DNA of 64,000 nucleotides, taken from assembly GCA_947624725.1 (NCBI GenBank), contig CANQLP010000005.1:1-64000 (forward strand). The letters are read 5' to 3'. Each line of letters starts with the position of its first letter. The first letter of the stretch is position 1. The notes under the pieces were generated by a model that made no database searches, was not told where the DNA came from, and saw only the letters and a program-made list of their open reading frames with translations. A program made the translations under genes and the position numbers. Source of the stretch: an uncultured Clostridia bacterium (GTDB taxonomy: Bacteria > Bacillota_A > Clostridia > TANB77 > CAG-508). This document shows positions 19,930 through 30,949 of this stretch, one piece after another.

Positions 19930-19950
19930 AAGCATGAAAGGAAGTTTAAA

Positions 19951-20724
19951 ATGAAAAAAAAGGTGATTTTAGTAATTGCAATTATTTTAGTTTTAGTTTT
20001 GATAGGATTAGTGTTAAATGGAGTTATACAAAAAGCTAATTATAAATTAGAAAACCCAATAGCAACTATTCAAATAGAAGGATATGATAAACCAATAGTT
20101 GTTGAATTATATCCAGAGGAGGCTTTAAATACAGTTAAAAATTTCATAACACTTGCAAATGGTGGATTTTATAATGGACTTATTATACATAGAGTAGAGC
20201 CAGACTTTGTAATTCAAGGTGGAAGCTCTGACGGAGAAGGTGGTAAAGGTGCTACCATGAGATGGATAGATGAATCTATAGAGAAGGACTCAGATGCTGA
20301 TAAGGAATATATGATTGTTGGAGAATTTATAAGAAACGGATATGATAATAATCTTAAACATGAAAAGGGAACTGTTTCTATGGCTAGAGCAACATATGGA
20401 GCAGATGCAATCACAGAAGGATATAATTCAGCAGGAAGTCAATTCTTTATTTCTTTAAGAGATGAACCAAGCTTAAATGGTTCATATGCAGCTTTTGGAA
20501 AAGTTATAGATGGAATGGATACAGCAATTGAGATTTCAAAGGTAGAAACACATGTAGATGTAGATGAGGAATCAGGAGAAGAAACACCTACAACTAAACC
20601 TGAAAAAGATGTTGTAATTTCAAGCATAACAGTTGATACAAAAGGTGTAGATTATGGAAAACCAGAAGTTATAGATGCATTTGACTTCTCAAGTTGGTTT
20701 ATGGAACATATGAATTTTTCATAG
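19951..20724 (+). CDS. Cyclophilin-type peptidyl-prolyl cis-trans isomerase, membrane-anchored
   Basis: The 257-residue protein has an N-terminal membrane anchor (about residues 4-24) and a cyclophilin domain: VVELYPEEALNTVKNF, FYNGLIIHRV, FVIQGGSSDGEG, GTVSMARA, SAGSQFFISL and AAFGKVIDGMD. These include the Arg, Phe and Gln-rich active-site segments of the family. It probably assists folding of secreted proteins outside the membrane. A GC-rich hairpin follows the stop. Several D-G pairs here are GAC GGA, out of frame for CGG and read normally. Confidence 0.9.
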   Translation: MKKKVILVIAIILVLVLIGLVLNGVIQKANYKLENPIATIQIEGYDKPIVVELYPEEALNTVKNFITLANGGFYNGLIIHRVEPDFVIQGGSSDGEGGKGATMRWIDESIEKDSDADKEYMIVGEFIRNGYDNNLKHEKGTVSMARATYGADAITEGYNSAGSQFFISLRDEPSLNGSYAAFGKVIDGMDTAIEISKVETHVDVDEESGEETPTTKPEKDVVISSITVDTKGVDYGKPEVIDAFDFSSWFMEHMNFS

Positions 20725-20730
20725 AAAAAT

Positions 20731-20762
20731 GAGGCGGAGCAACTTTATGCAGCACCGCCTTA
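20731..20762 (+). terminator. Probable terminator after the cyclophilin gene
   Basis: AGGCGGAGC pairs with GCACCGCCT (one mismatch) around an AT-rich loop. The following T-run is weak, so this may be only a partial terminator. Confidence 0.5.
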
Positions 20763-20847
20763 ATTTAAAGATAAATAAAATAAGCTTTGGTTAAAATAGT
20801 ATTAGGACTGTCAATGATTCTTAAGTAAAAAGGAAGATTAGAAGAAT

Positions 20848-22594
20848 ATGGAAAACTTAAAAAAAATAATAATTGCAATAGTTATAATTTTAATAATTGC
20901 TGTAATAGCATTTTTTGGAGTAAATGCAATTATATCAGCAAATAAAAATTATACTTTAGAAGAAATAAAAGAGCAAGATTATAAATATTTTTCATTATAT
21001 GAAGACGGTAAGTACGGAGTTATTGATGATAAACGGTGATGTTATAATAAATTGTGAATTTGCAAGTGTCATAATACCAAATCCTACCAAAGCTGTTTTT
21101 ATATGTGAAAAAGAAGATGGAAATTTAGTTACTTTAAATGAAAAAAATGAAGAAATATTTACAGAATTTGGAGTAGTTGAACCTATAGAAATAAATGGTG
21201 TAATGACTTATTTGCCATATGAAAAAAGTGTACTTAAATATAAAAAAGATGGCAAATATGGAATCATTGATTTTAATGGAAAAATGTTAACAAAACCACT
21301 ATATGATGGAATATATTCTGTAAAATATAAAGAAGGAGAAATCCTTGCTAAAAAAGATGGAAAATTTGGTGTTATAAATAATAAGGGCAAGGTTTTAATT
21401 CCGTTTGAATATGATGAAATAGAAGCAGATAGATATTATAGTGATGGATATCAAAAGTCTGGTTATATTGTTAAAGTAAAGACAACTGATGGATATAAAT
21501 ATGGATATATTAATTCAAAATGGAAGAAGTTACTTAAAACAGAATATACATCTCTAAGTAGAATATTAGACATAGATGATAAAGAAGGAATTTATTTAAT
21601 AGCATCATATAATGGACAATATGGAGTTATAAAAAATAAAAAGGAAGAAGTCGATTTTGAATATCAATCTATTTCCTATAATAAGGATACAGAACTTTTA
21701 GCTGTTCAAAGAGGAGAAAACTACGGAGTTATAAATATGCAAGGAGAAAATGTAATTCCAGTAGGATATAGAGCAATAAGATTTAATGGAATATATATTT
21801 GTGCAAGAGGAATAGATAAAGACACATATTATGATATGTCAGGAAAAGAGTTAGAAAATGACTATATTGGAAAGAGAAAAATAGATGAGGCAGATTGCTA
21901 TATAACAACTAAGAAAGATAATTCATATGGAATCGAAGATAGTGAAGGAAATATACTTACACCTAATGAGTATGTTTATATAGATTATGCTTTTGATAAA
22001 TATTTTGCTGCATATAAAGAAAATGAAGGACTTGGAATAATAGACAAGAATAATAATGTTATTGTTAATTTTGAATATGACAGTTTAAATAGAATAAGTG
22101 ATAAAAATCTTATAAAAGCAGTTGATTTAAAAGATAATATAACAACTATATTTTCGGAAAACATGGAAAAAGTTGTGACTATGCAAAATATGAGCATGAG
22201 TGTATATGATGATTATGTTGAATGCACAAATGGCGAAGAAATGGTATTTATAAATAATCAAGGTGAAATAAAGAAAGCCCAAGATATATTTACAAATAAT
22301 AAGCTTTTTGCCTTTTCAGAAAATAAAAAATGGGGCTTTAAAGATGAAGAATCAGGTGAAATAAAAGTAAATCCAGAATATGATGTTGTTACAGAATTTA
22401 ATAGATTTGGATTTGCTGGCGTAAAAAAAGATGGAAAATGGGGAGTAATTAATCAAGCAGGAGAAATTGTAAAGGAATGTACATTTACATTTGAAGATGA
22501 ACAAATAAGTCCAGAATTTTTAGGTAAATTCTATAAAACATATAAGGAAAATGGAGAAGTATATTATACAGATGAATTAGCAAATTTAGAATAA
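20848..22594 (+). CDS. Membrane-anchored WG-repeat protein, one CGG +1 site
   Basis: An N-terminal membrane helix (about residues 7-28) is followed by repeated units of the WG (KWG) family, for example DGKYGVIDDKG, DGKFGVINNKG, GQYGVIKN and DGKWGVINQAG. The frame meets AAA CGG TGA at 21034. Skipping the C places glycine 63 exactly where each unit has Gly (D-K-G-D) and gives 581 residues. The internal repeats give an independent check on the aligned residue. WG repeats form beta-rich structures, probably for protein or ligand binding; the partner is unknown. The same repeat glycines elsewhere in the gene use ordinary GGA/GGC codons. Confidence 0.85.
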
Positions 22595-22622
22595 AAATAA
22601 AATAATTTTGGAGGTTGAATTT

Positions 22623-25600
22623 ATGGTAAAAAGAATTTTTGTACAAAAAAAGGCAGGATTTGATGTTGAAGCAAAAGAAATTTTAAACGACCTAAGAGAA
22701 AATTTGGGACTAACAGAATTACAAGATTTAAAAATACTTAATAGATATGATGTAGAAAATATACCAAATGCAGTTTTTGAAAAAGCTAAAAATACAATAT
22801 TTTCTGAACCACAAGTAGATATCTGCTTTGAAGATGAATATCATGCAAACCCAAAGGATATAGTATTTGGTGTAGAATTTTTACCAGGACAATTTGACCA
22901 AAGAGGAACAGCTCTTTCTGAATGTTTACAACTTGTTGCAGGTGGAGAAAGATTAACTGCAAAGGCTGCTAAAATTTATGTTTTAACAGGAAACTTAAGT
23001 GAAAATGATGTAAAAAGAATAAAGACATACTTAATAAACCCAGTAGATTCTAGAGAATGCTCTTTAGAAAAACCTGAAACTTTAGAAACAGAACATCAAG
23101 AACCAGAAGATGTAAAAGTTGTAGAAGGCTTTATTTCTATGACAGATGAAAATGTAAAGGAATTTTACGATAAATACGGTTTCGCAATGGATATAGAAGA
23201 CTTAAAATTCTGCCAAAGATACTTTAGAGATGAAGAAAAAAGAGATCCTACAATGACAGAAATGAAAATGATTGATACATATTGGTCAGACCATTGTAGA
23301 CATACAACATTTTTGACAAAATTTGAAAAGATAGATATAGAATGGGATTTATTAGAAAAAGTATTTGAAGAATATAAAAAGTCTAGAGATTTTGTATATG
23401 AAAATAAAAAAGCGAAAGATATATGCTTAATGGATATTGCAACAATTGCTGTAAAAGATTTAAAGAAAAAAGGATTACTTAAAGATTTAGATGAATCTGA
23501 AGAGATAAATGCTTGTAGTATTAAAGCAGAAATAGAAGTAGACGGAAAAAAAGAAGAATATTTAATAATGTTTAAGAACGAAACACATAATCATCCAACA
23601 GAGATAGAACCATTCGGAGGTGCTGCAACATGTCTTGGAGGTGCGATTCGTGATCCACTTTCAGGAAGAGTTTATGTGTATCAAGCAATGAGAGTAACTG
23701 GATGTGGAGATCCTAGAACAAGTATAAAAGATACACTTCCAAATAAATTGCCACAGAGAAAACTTACAAATGAAGCAGCTCGTGGATATAGCTCATATGG
23801 TAACCAAATAGGTCTTGCAACAGGACAAGTTACAGAGATATATAATGAGGGATATGTTGCAAAAAGACTAGAAATTGGGGCATTAGTTGGAGCTGCACCT
23901 GCTAAAAATGTTGTAAGAGAAAGACCAATTCCAGGAGATGTTGTAATACTTTTAGGAGGAAGAACAGGTAGAGATGGATGTGGTGGTGCAACAGGTTCTT
24001 CAAAAGCACATAACAGTAAGTCACTTTCTTCTTGTGGAGCAGAGGTTCAAAAGGGTAATGCACCAGAAGAGAGAAAAATTCAAAGATTATTCAGAAACCC
24101 TGAAGTTACAAGATTAATTAAGAGATGTAATGATTTTGGCGCAGGTGGAGTCTCAGTTGCAATAGGAGAGCTTGCAGATGGACTAGAAATAGACTTAGAT
24201 AAAGTTCCTAAAAAGTATGAAGGACTAGACGGAACAGAACTTGCAATTTCAGAATCACAAGAGAGAATGGCAGTAGTTGTTAGCAAAGAAAATGCAGAAA
24301 AATTTATGAAACTAGCTGCAGTAGAAAATTTGGAAACAACACAAGTTGCCGTTGTAACAGAAGAAAAAAGAGTAAAGATGTATTGGAGAAAGAAACTAAT
24401 AGTTGATATTAGTCGTGATTTCTTAAATACAAATGGAGATGTAAAGGTATCAAATGTAAAAGTAAAGACACCAGATTTTGAAAACAGTTACTTTAATAAG
24501 AATTACGAAGTAAAAGATATAGAAGCTGAATGGAAGAAAACTTTACAAGACCTTAATTGTTGCTCACAAAGAGGATTAGTAGAAAGATTTGATAGTACAA
24601 TAGGAGCTGGAACTGTACTTATGCCATATGGTGGAAAATACGGTTTATCTCCAGAAGAAGGAATGTGTGCTGTAATTCCAACACTTTCAGGATATACAGA
24701 TACTGGAACTATTATGACATATGGATATAATCCTAAAATTGGACTATGGAGTCCTTTCCATGGAGCAGTTTATGCAATACTAGAATCAATTGCAAAATAT
24801 GTTGCAATAGGTGGAGATTATAAAAAAGCTTGGCTTACACTTCAAGAGTATTTTGAAAAATTAAGAGATGAAGATACAAGATGGGGCAAACCTTTTGCAG
24901 CATTACTTGGAAGCTACTATATACAAGAAAAATTAAAAATTGCAGCAATTGGTGGAAAAGACAGTATGTCAGGTTCATATAATGAGCTAGATGTACCTCC
25001 AACACTTGTTTCATTCTGTGTCGGAACGGTTGATACAAACTTTGTTACAAGTACAGAATTTAAGAAGGCAAATTCAAAAGTTGCAATATTAAAAACAAAA
25101 TTGGATGAGAACTTCTTACCTGATTTTGAAGATTTAAAAGAGAATTTTGAGATAGTACATGAATTAATAAATAAAAAGCAAGCAATATCTGTTATGACAG
25201 TAAGAGACGGAGGTCTTGCTGAAACTATTACTAAAATGGCAATTGGAAACAAGATAGGATTTGAATTTGAAGGAAAAGAAAATCCATTTAAGCCAATGTA
25301 TGGAGCATTTGTAATAGAATTAGATGGAGATATTCCAAATGATAAGTTAGAGCTTTTAGGAAGAACAATAGAAGAAAAAGAAATAAGAATAGAAAATGTA
25401 AAATTAAGTATAGATGAATTAATTAAACTTTGGGAAGAACCACTTGAAAAAGTATTTCCAACAAGAACAAATGCGAAAGAGAAAAAATGCGAGAATTTCT
25501 TAAGTGATAAAAAATGTACAATAGTTGCAAAAGAAAAGTTTGCAAAACCAAGAGTATTTATACCAGTATTCCCAGGAACTAACTGTGAATACGATATGAG

Positions 25601-26343
25601 TAAAGCTTTCTCAGATGCAGGAGGAAACCCATCTATAGAAGTATTTAAGAACTTAAAACCAAATGATATTGAAGAATCAATAAATGCGTTTGCAAGACAG
25701 ATTGAAAATGCACAAATTATTGCAATACCAGGTGGATTTAGTTCAGGAGATGAGCCAGATGGTTCAGGAAAATTCATTGCATCTGTATTTAGAAATGAAA
25801 AATTAAAGGAATTAATACATAAGCATCTTTATGAAAAAGATGGCTTAATGATAGGTATTTGTAATGGATTCCAAGCATTAGTTAAACTTCGGTTTATTAC
25901 CATATGGAGAAATCTTGGATATGAACGAAAATATGCCAACACTTACATTTAATGAAATAGCAAGACACCAGTCAAAGATGGTAAGAACAAAGGTTACATC
26001 AAAATTATCTCCTTGGTTTAATAAAGTATCTTTAGGTGATGAATTTATAATTCCAATATCACATGGTGAGGGAAGATTTGCTATAAATGATGATGAATTA
26101 AATAAATTAAAACAAAATGGACAAATTGCGACTCAATATGTTGATTTAGAAGGAAACGCAACTTATGATATAGCATATAACCCAAATGGTTCAACATTTG
26201 CAATAGAAGGAATTACAAGCAAAGACGGAAGAATACTTGGAAAGATGGGACATTCAGAAAGATGCTATAGAGGAGTTACTAAAAATGTTTATGGAAATCC
26301 TAACCAAAGATTGTTTGAATCAGGAATAGAATACTTTAAATAG
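22623..26343 (+). CDS. purL: Phosphoribosylformylglycinamidine synthase, one CGG +1 site
   Basis: This single-chain FGAM synthase converts FGAR, ATP and glutamine to FGAM in purine synthesis. The ATG at 22623 follows TTTGGAGGTTGAA. Domains are an N-terminal PurS-like region, two AIR synthase-like halves (MIDTYWSDHCRHTTF, NETHNHPTEIEPFGGAATC, GAGGVSVAIGELADG, GGKDSMSGSY) and a C-terminal class I glutamine amidotransferase with catalytic Cys in GICNGFQ (about residue 1080). At 25890 CTT CGG TTT follows this motif; skipping the C yields KLGLLPYGEI with glycine 1090 and a 1239-residue protein. Without the shift the amidotransferase domain would be truncated. No purine riboswitch was seen upstream. 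Confidence 0.95.
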
Positions 26344-26357
26344 AGGGAAAGAAATTT

Positions 26358-27020
26358 ATGAGGATCCGTTATAGAAAATGGGCAAGACCAGAATTAGAAG
26401 AATGTAAATTCTATATAGACAATCCTGAAGACTTTAAGGGGAAATGGCACGAAACATTTAAAAATAAGCAAAATAAGATTCATATGGAACTAGGATGTGG
26501 TAAAGGTTCATTTATCGCATCTTTAGCTTCAAAAAATTTAGATATAAACTATATTGCAGTAGATTTAGTAGATACAATGCTAGGATTTAGTAAAAGAAAT
26601 ATAGAAAAGGCATATAATGAGTTACAAATAGAGCCAGAAAACATAATACTTACAAGACATGATATTGAAAGAATTTTACAATTTATGTCTAAAGATGATT
26701 TAGTAGATAGAATATATATAAACTTTTGCAATCCATGGCCAAAGCCAAAACATAGAAAAAAGAGATTAACACATACTAAACAATTAACATTGTATAAAGA
26801 ATTTCTAAAAAAAGATGGCGAAATTTACTTTAAAACTGATGATGATGGGCTGTATTTAGATACAAAAAAATATTTTGAAGAAGCAGGATTTAAAATTATA
26901 GCTGATACAGATGACTTAGAAAAAAATAATATATTTGAAAATAATATTCAAACTGAACATGAGAAGATGTACATGGAAGAAGGAAAAAAGATTAAAGCGA
27001 TAATTGCTGTTAATTTATAA
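26358..27020 (+). CDS. trmB: tRNA (guanine-N7-)-methyltransferase
   Basis: TrmB makes m7G46 in the tRNA variable loop. The 220-residue protein begins MRIRYRKWARPELEE and has the SAM-binding LGCGKGSFI (about residue 50), AVDLVDTMLGFSKR, and the substrate motif NFCNPWPKPKHRKKRLTH, all typical. It follows purL by 14 bases and is probably co-transcribed. Length is normal and there is no in-frame CGG. Confidence 0.95.
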   Translation: MRIRYRKWARPELEECKFYIDNPEDFKGKWHETFKNKQNKIHMELGCGKGSFIASLASKNLDINYIAVDLVDTMLGFSKRNIEKAYNELQIEPENIILTRHDIERILQFMSKDDLVDRIYINFCNPWPKPKHRKKRLTHTKQLTLYKEFLKKDGEIYFKTDDDGLYLDTKKYFEEAGFKIIADTDDLEKNNIFENNIQTEHEKMYMEEGKKIKAIIAVNL

Positions 27021-27051
27021 AAAACTATATAAAAAAAAGGAAGTACGAAAA

Positions 27052-28722
27052 ATGGATAAAAAAACAAAAATGAAAATTAATGTTCTTGCAATTATTTGTA
27101 TAATGGTATGGGCATTTGCACTAACTCCAAAAACACTCCAAAATGATACCTTTTATACAATAAAAACAGGCGAACATATTATGGAATATGGTATTGACGG
27201 AGAAGATGCTTTCGCTTGGACAGACCTTAAATATACATACCCACATTGGGCATATGACACAGTAATGTATCTTATATATGATCATTTAGGGGGAATGACG
27301 GGAATATATATATCAACGATTATTTTAAGCATGATACTTGGAATTTCAATATATGTTACAAATACAAAGATAAATAAAAATAACTTATTTTCTTTTATAC
27401 TTACAATTGGAGCTATGTATTTATTGAAGGACTTTATAGCAGCTCGTGCACAGCTTGTGTCATTTATATTATTTGTATTAGAGATACTTTGTATAGAATG
27501 TTTCTTAGATACAAAAAAGAAACGATATGCAATTTTTCTAATGATTATTGCAGCCTTAATTGCTAACTTCCATGCAGCAGTATTTTATGTATTCTTTATA
27601 TTCTTTTTGCCATATGTCGCAGAATACATTGTGGTTTGCTTAAGAGATAGCAACTTTATATATAAACTTAGAATAAAAAGTATTAAGAAGAAAATTGAAA
27701 AATATGTAAAAAAGGAAAAGCCAACAGAGAAGGTAGAAAGCTTACAAAACAAATTATTAGTACTTGAAGAAAAATTTGAAAAATATAAAACAAATGCTAG
27801 AAGAAGAGAAGAAAATCCATATAAGATAAGACTAGTTAAAAGAGATGCTGTAAAATGGTTAATACTTGTAGCTGTTTTATGTTTTGCAATGGGCTTATTG
27901 ACTCCAATTGGAGATGAACCATATACGCATATAATAAAACTAATGTCAGGTGATACAACACATAGCATTGCTGAACATCAACCAGTAGTACTTGTTTCTC
28001 ATAAAGGGTTACTTACTGTTTTGGCGTTGTTCTTAGCATTAATGGTTTTCACAGATACTAAAATTACGCTTAAAGATTTATTTATGATTGGTGGATTATT
28101 AGTACTTACATTTTCGGCAAGAAGACAATTTTCGCTATTAATTTCAATAGGAATATTCTCATTTACAAAAATTATATGTGATTTTGTAGATAAATATGAT
28201 AAGAATGGAACTAAAGAGTTTACAGATTTGATAATTACTTGGAAGGGAAAAGCCGTAACAATTGTATTAATTACATTAATATCATTTTGTATGTATAAAG
28301 ACAAAATGGATGACGAATATATTTCAACAGCCAATTATCCAGTTTCTGCAGCTGATTTTATTTTAAGTGAAGCAGAAAAAGGAAATATAAACTTAGAAAC
28401 AATGAAGATATATAATGATTATAACTATGGAAGTTATTTACTATTTAGAGAAATACCAGTATTTATAGACTCAAGAGCAGATCTTTATTCTCCAGAATTT
28501 AATGATGGTTGCAGTATATTTGATGATTATATGATATTATCAAATATTGGTAAATATTATGAAGACGGATTCAATGATTATGGAATAACACATGTTATAT
28601 TATATAAAAATTCAAAGCTTAATATGTTCCTTTCAAGAGATGACAATTATAAAGAACTTTATTCTGATGATCATTTTATATTTTATGAAAGGTTGAGTGC
28701 AAATGCAGAAGATGCAGAGTAA
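27052..28722 (+). CDS. Polytopic membrane protein, GT-C glycosyltransferase-like
   Basis: The 556-residue protein has about ten predicted membrane helices with an early loop rich in aromatic and acidic residues (FYTIKTGEHI, DAFAWTDLKYTYPHWAYD) and a charged, probably cytoplasmic coiled segment near residues 215-270. The C-terminal part is extracytoplasmic with DSRADLYSPEF. The layout resembles GT-C-fold glycosyltransferases or related polytopic proteins, but no certain family motif was recognised. The ATG at 27052 is chosen because AAAGGAAG lies just upstream; an ATG-like start 48 bases earlier is in the trmB end. It overlaps rluD by 20 bases. Confidence 0.6.
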   Translation: MDKKTKMKINVLAIICIMVWAFALTPKTLQNDTFYTIKTGEHIMEYGIDGEDAFAWTDLKYTYPHWAYDTVMYLIYDHLGGMTGIYISTIILSMILGISIYVTNTKINKNNLFSFILTIGAMYLLKDFIAARAQLVSFILFVLEILCIECFLDTKKKRYAIFLMIIAALIANFHAAVFYVFFIFFLPYVAEYIVVCLRDSNFIYKLRIKSIKKKIEKYVKKEKPTEKVESLQNKLLVLEEKFEKYKTNARRREENPYKIRLVKRDAVKWLILVAVLCFAMGLLTPIGDEPYTHIIKLMSGDTTHSIAEHQPVVLVSHKGLLTVLALFLALMVFTDTKITLKDLFMIGGLLVLTFSARRQFSLLISIGIFSFTKIICDFVDKYDKNGTKEFTDLIITWKGKAVTIVLITLISFCMYKDKMDDEYISTANYPVSAADFILSEAEKGNINLETMKIYNDYNYGSYLLFREIPVFIDSRADLYSPEFNDGCSIFDDYMILSNIGKYYEDGFNDYGITHVILYKNSKLNMFLSRDDNYKELYSDDHFIFYERLSANAEDAE

Positions 28723-29632
28723 GGAATATATAATAGACGAGGAAACAGAAGGAAAGAGACTAGATAAAGCAGTATCAGAATTAGAAAGCAATATGTCAAG
28801 AGCAAGGCTGAAAAAACTAATTGATGAAGAAAAAATAACAATAAACCGGAGAAGTCCAAAAAGCATCATATAAAGTAAAAATGGGAGATAAAATCATAAT
28901 AGAATTAGAGCCTCCTAAGGAAACTGAAATGAAGGCACAAGATATTCCAATAGATATTTTATATGAAGATGAATCCATTGTAGTTGTTAACAAACCGAAA
29001 GGTCTTGTTGTTCATCCAGGAAATGGAAATCCAGATGGAACCTTAGCAAATGCAATGCTTAACATTTGCAAAGATTCATTATCTGGCATTGGTGGAGAGA
29101 TAAGACCTCGGAATAGTACATAGATTAGATAAAGATACATCAGGAGTATTGATTGTTGCAAAATCTGACGAAGCTCATATGTTTTTAAGTGAACAAATAA
29201 AGGATAGAAAAGTAAAGAAAATTTATATTGCTTTAGTTAGAGGAGAAATTTCTGAAAATGAAGCAACTATAAATATGCCAATTGCAAGAGATACTTCTGA
29301 TAGGAAAAAAATGATGGTATCAAAGAAGCGGTAAAGAAGCCATAACGCATTTTAAGGTTTTAAAGAGGTATGATGGATTTACTTTGCTTGAAATTAAAAT
29401 TGACACAGGTAGAACTCATCAAATAAGAGTACATATGTCAGAAATAGGACATCCAGTTGTAGGAGATATGGTTTATTCAAATGGGAAGAACCCATTTAAT
29501 GTTAAGGGACAAATGTTACATGCAAAAGAAATTACATTTGAACATCCTAAATTACACAAACAAATGAAAATAGAGGCACCATTACCAGCATATTTTGAAG
29601 AAGTATTAGAAGAGTTAGATAATGTGCAGTAG
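28703..29632 (+). CDS. rluD: RluD-family 23S rRNA pseudouridine synthase, three CGG +1 sites
   Basis: The gene starts within the previous ORF (ATG 28703 after AAAGGTTGAG) and carries an N-terminal S4 domain (about residues 15-65) and a RsuA/RluA catalytic domain. Skipping C at 28847, 29109 and 29329 gives 308 residues with glycines 49, 136 and 209. Restored motifs are ITINGEV (S4), RPGIVHRLDKDTSG with the catalytic Asp at about residue 142, and TGRTHQIRVH. The middle site lies immediately before the catalytic motif. All three restored segments fit the conserved family sequence. The exact uridine targets are inferred only from the family. Confidence 0.92.
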
Positions 29633-29658
29633 ATAAAAGATAAGGAAAAGGTAAGGAT

Positions 29659-30382
29659 ATGGAACTAGTAAGATTACAAAAATATTTAGCAAATCAAGGA
29701 GTAGCATCTAGAAGAAAATGCGAACAATATATGATAGATCGGAAGAATTACAGTAAATGGAGAAGTAGTTACAAAACTTGGACTAAAGATAGACCCAGAA
29801 AATGATGTTGTAAAATTTGATGGTAAAGTTGTAAAAAATGAAGCAATTGACCATGTGTATATATTATTAAATAAGCCAATTCGGATATGTTACAACAGTT
29901 AAAGACCAATATAATCGTGACATTGTAATGGATTTGGTAAAAGTAGATAGAAGAATATTCCCTGTACGGAAGGCTTGATATGTTTACATCAGGAGCATTA
30001 ATACTTACAGATGACCGGAGATTTCGTATATAAAATAACACATCCAAAACATGAAATAACTAAAACATATGCAGTAACGATAGGTGGAAAAATTTCTGAA
30101 GAGGAAATAGAAAAGTTAAGGGCTGGAGTAGAAATAGACGAATATCTGACAAAGCCTGCTAAAGTTAAAATATTAAAAATAGATCCAGAAAAAAATATTT
30201 CTAGGTTAGAAATAACTATACATGAAGGAAGAAATAGACAAGTTAGAAAAATGTGTGAAGCAATTGGAAGAAAAGTAAAAGCATTACATAGATCTAAAAT
30301 TGGTAATCTCACTTTAGAAGGACTAAGTATGGGAGAATGGCGATATTTGACAGATAAAGAGGTAAACGAGTTGCAAAATTAG
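29659..30382 (+). CDS. rluB: RluB-family 23S rRNA pseudouridine synthase, four CGG +1 sites
   Basis: Read normally this gene is split into five fragments, the first ones very short. Skipping C at 29740, 29882, 29967 and 30016 gives a 239-residue RsuA/RluB-type enzyme with glycines 28, 75, 103 and 119. The S4 domain reads LQKYLANQGVASRRK..IDGRITVNG. The catalytic segment is FPVGRLDMFTSGALILTDDGDF, where both the glycine of GRLD (catalytic Asp 106) and that of DDGDF come from C-GGA. Four sites occur within 277 bases, the highest density in the window. It follows rluD by 26 bases. Confidence 0.93.
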
Positions 30383-30442
30383 AAAAATAATAGTATAATT
30401 ATGTTTGTATTATATGGTACAGAAGAAAAGAGAGTTAAAAAT

Positions 30443-30941
30443 ATGAATTACAAAAGATTTAATATATCAGAGAGTAATCTTGAAAAAGGTATGATTGTAA
30501 GCCGGAAAGGTAAAACAAATAAAGCCATATGGCGCCTTTATAGAAATAGAAAACGGAATAAGTGGACTTTTATATATTGAAGATATTTGTGTATCAAGGA
30601 TAAAGTCTCCATTTGAAAGGTTTTCTATAGGACAAGATATATCTGTTATGGTAAAAGATGTAGATAAAGAAAATAATAAGGTGTCTTTTACATATAAAGA
30701 GCTTTTAGGAACTTGGGAAGATAATATAAAAGATTTTAGGCAAGGAACAGTTGTAAAGGGAATTGCAAGAGATATTGAAAAATCAGGTAATGGAATTTTT
30801 ATAGAGCTTGCACCAAATCTTGTAGGACTTGCTGAATATAAAGAAAATGTGGAATATGGACAAAATGTTAATGTATATATAAAAAAGATTATTCCAGAGA
30901 AAAAGAAAGTAAAATTATTAATCTATGATGATAATAAATAG
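30443..30941 (+). CDS. S1 RNA-binding domain protein, one CGG +1 site
   Basis: Two S1-type OB folds are visible: residues about 14-80 (GMIVSGKVKQIKPYGAFIEI..GISGLLY) and about 95-160. The glycine in IVSGKV (residue 21) is encoded C-GGA at 30503; skipping the C gives 165 residues. The V-x-G-x-V/I...G-A-F pattern of S1 domains fixes this glycine. Such small S1 proteins bind RNA and may act in translation or RNA turnover. The nearby E-N-G-I at about 30552 uses AAC GGA, so C-GG out of frame within the same gene is read without a shift, which is a direct internal control. Confidence 0.85.
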
Positions 30942-30949
30942 AAAGGTAG

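Noticed and set aside
24917..25777. 286-codon ORF on the minus strand
   Set aside because: It lies wholly inside purL, is Ser/Phe/Ile-rich as expected from antisense of an AT-rich gene, and has no ribosome site or family features.
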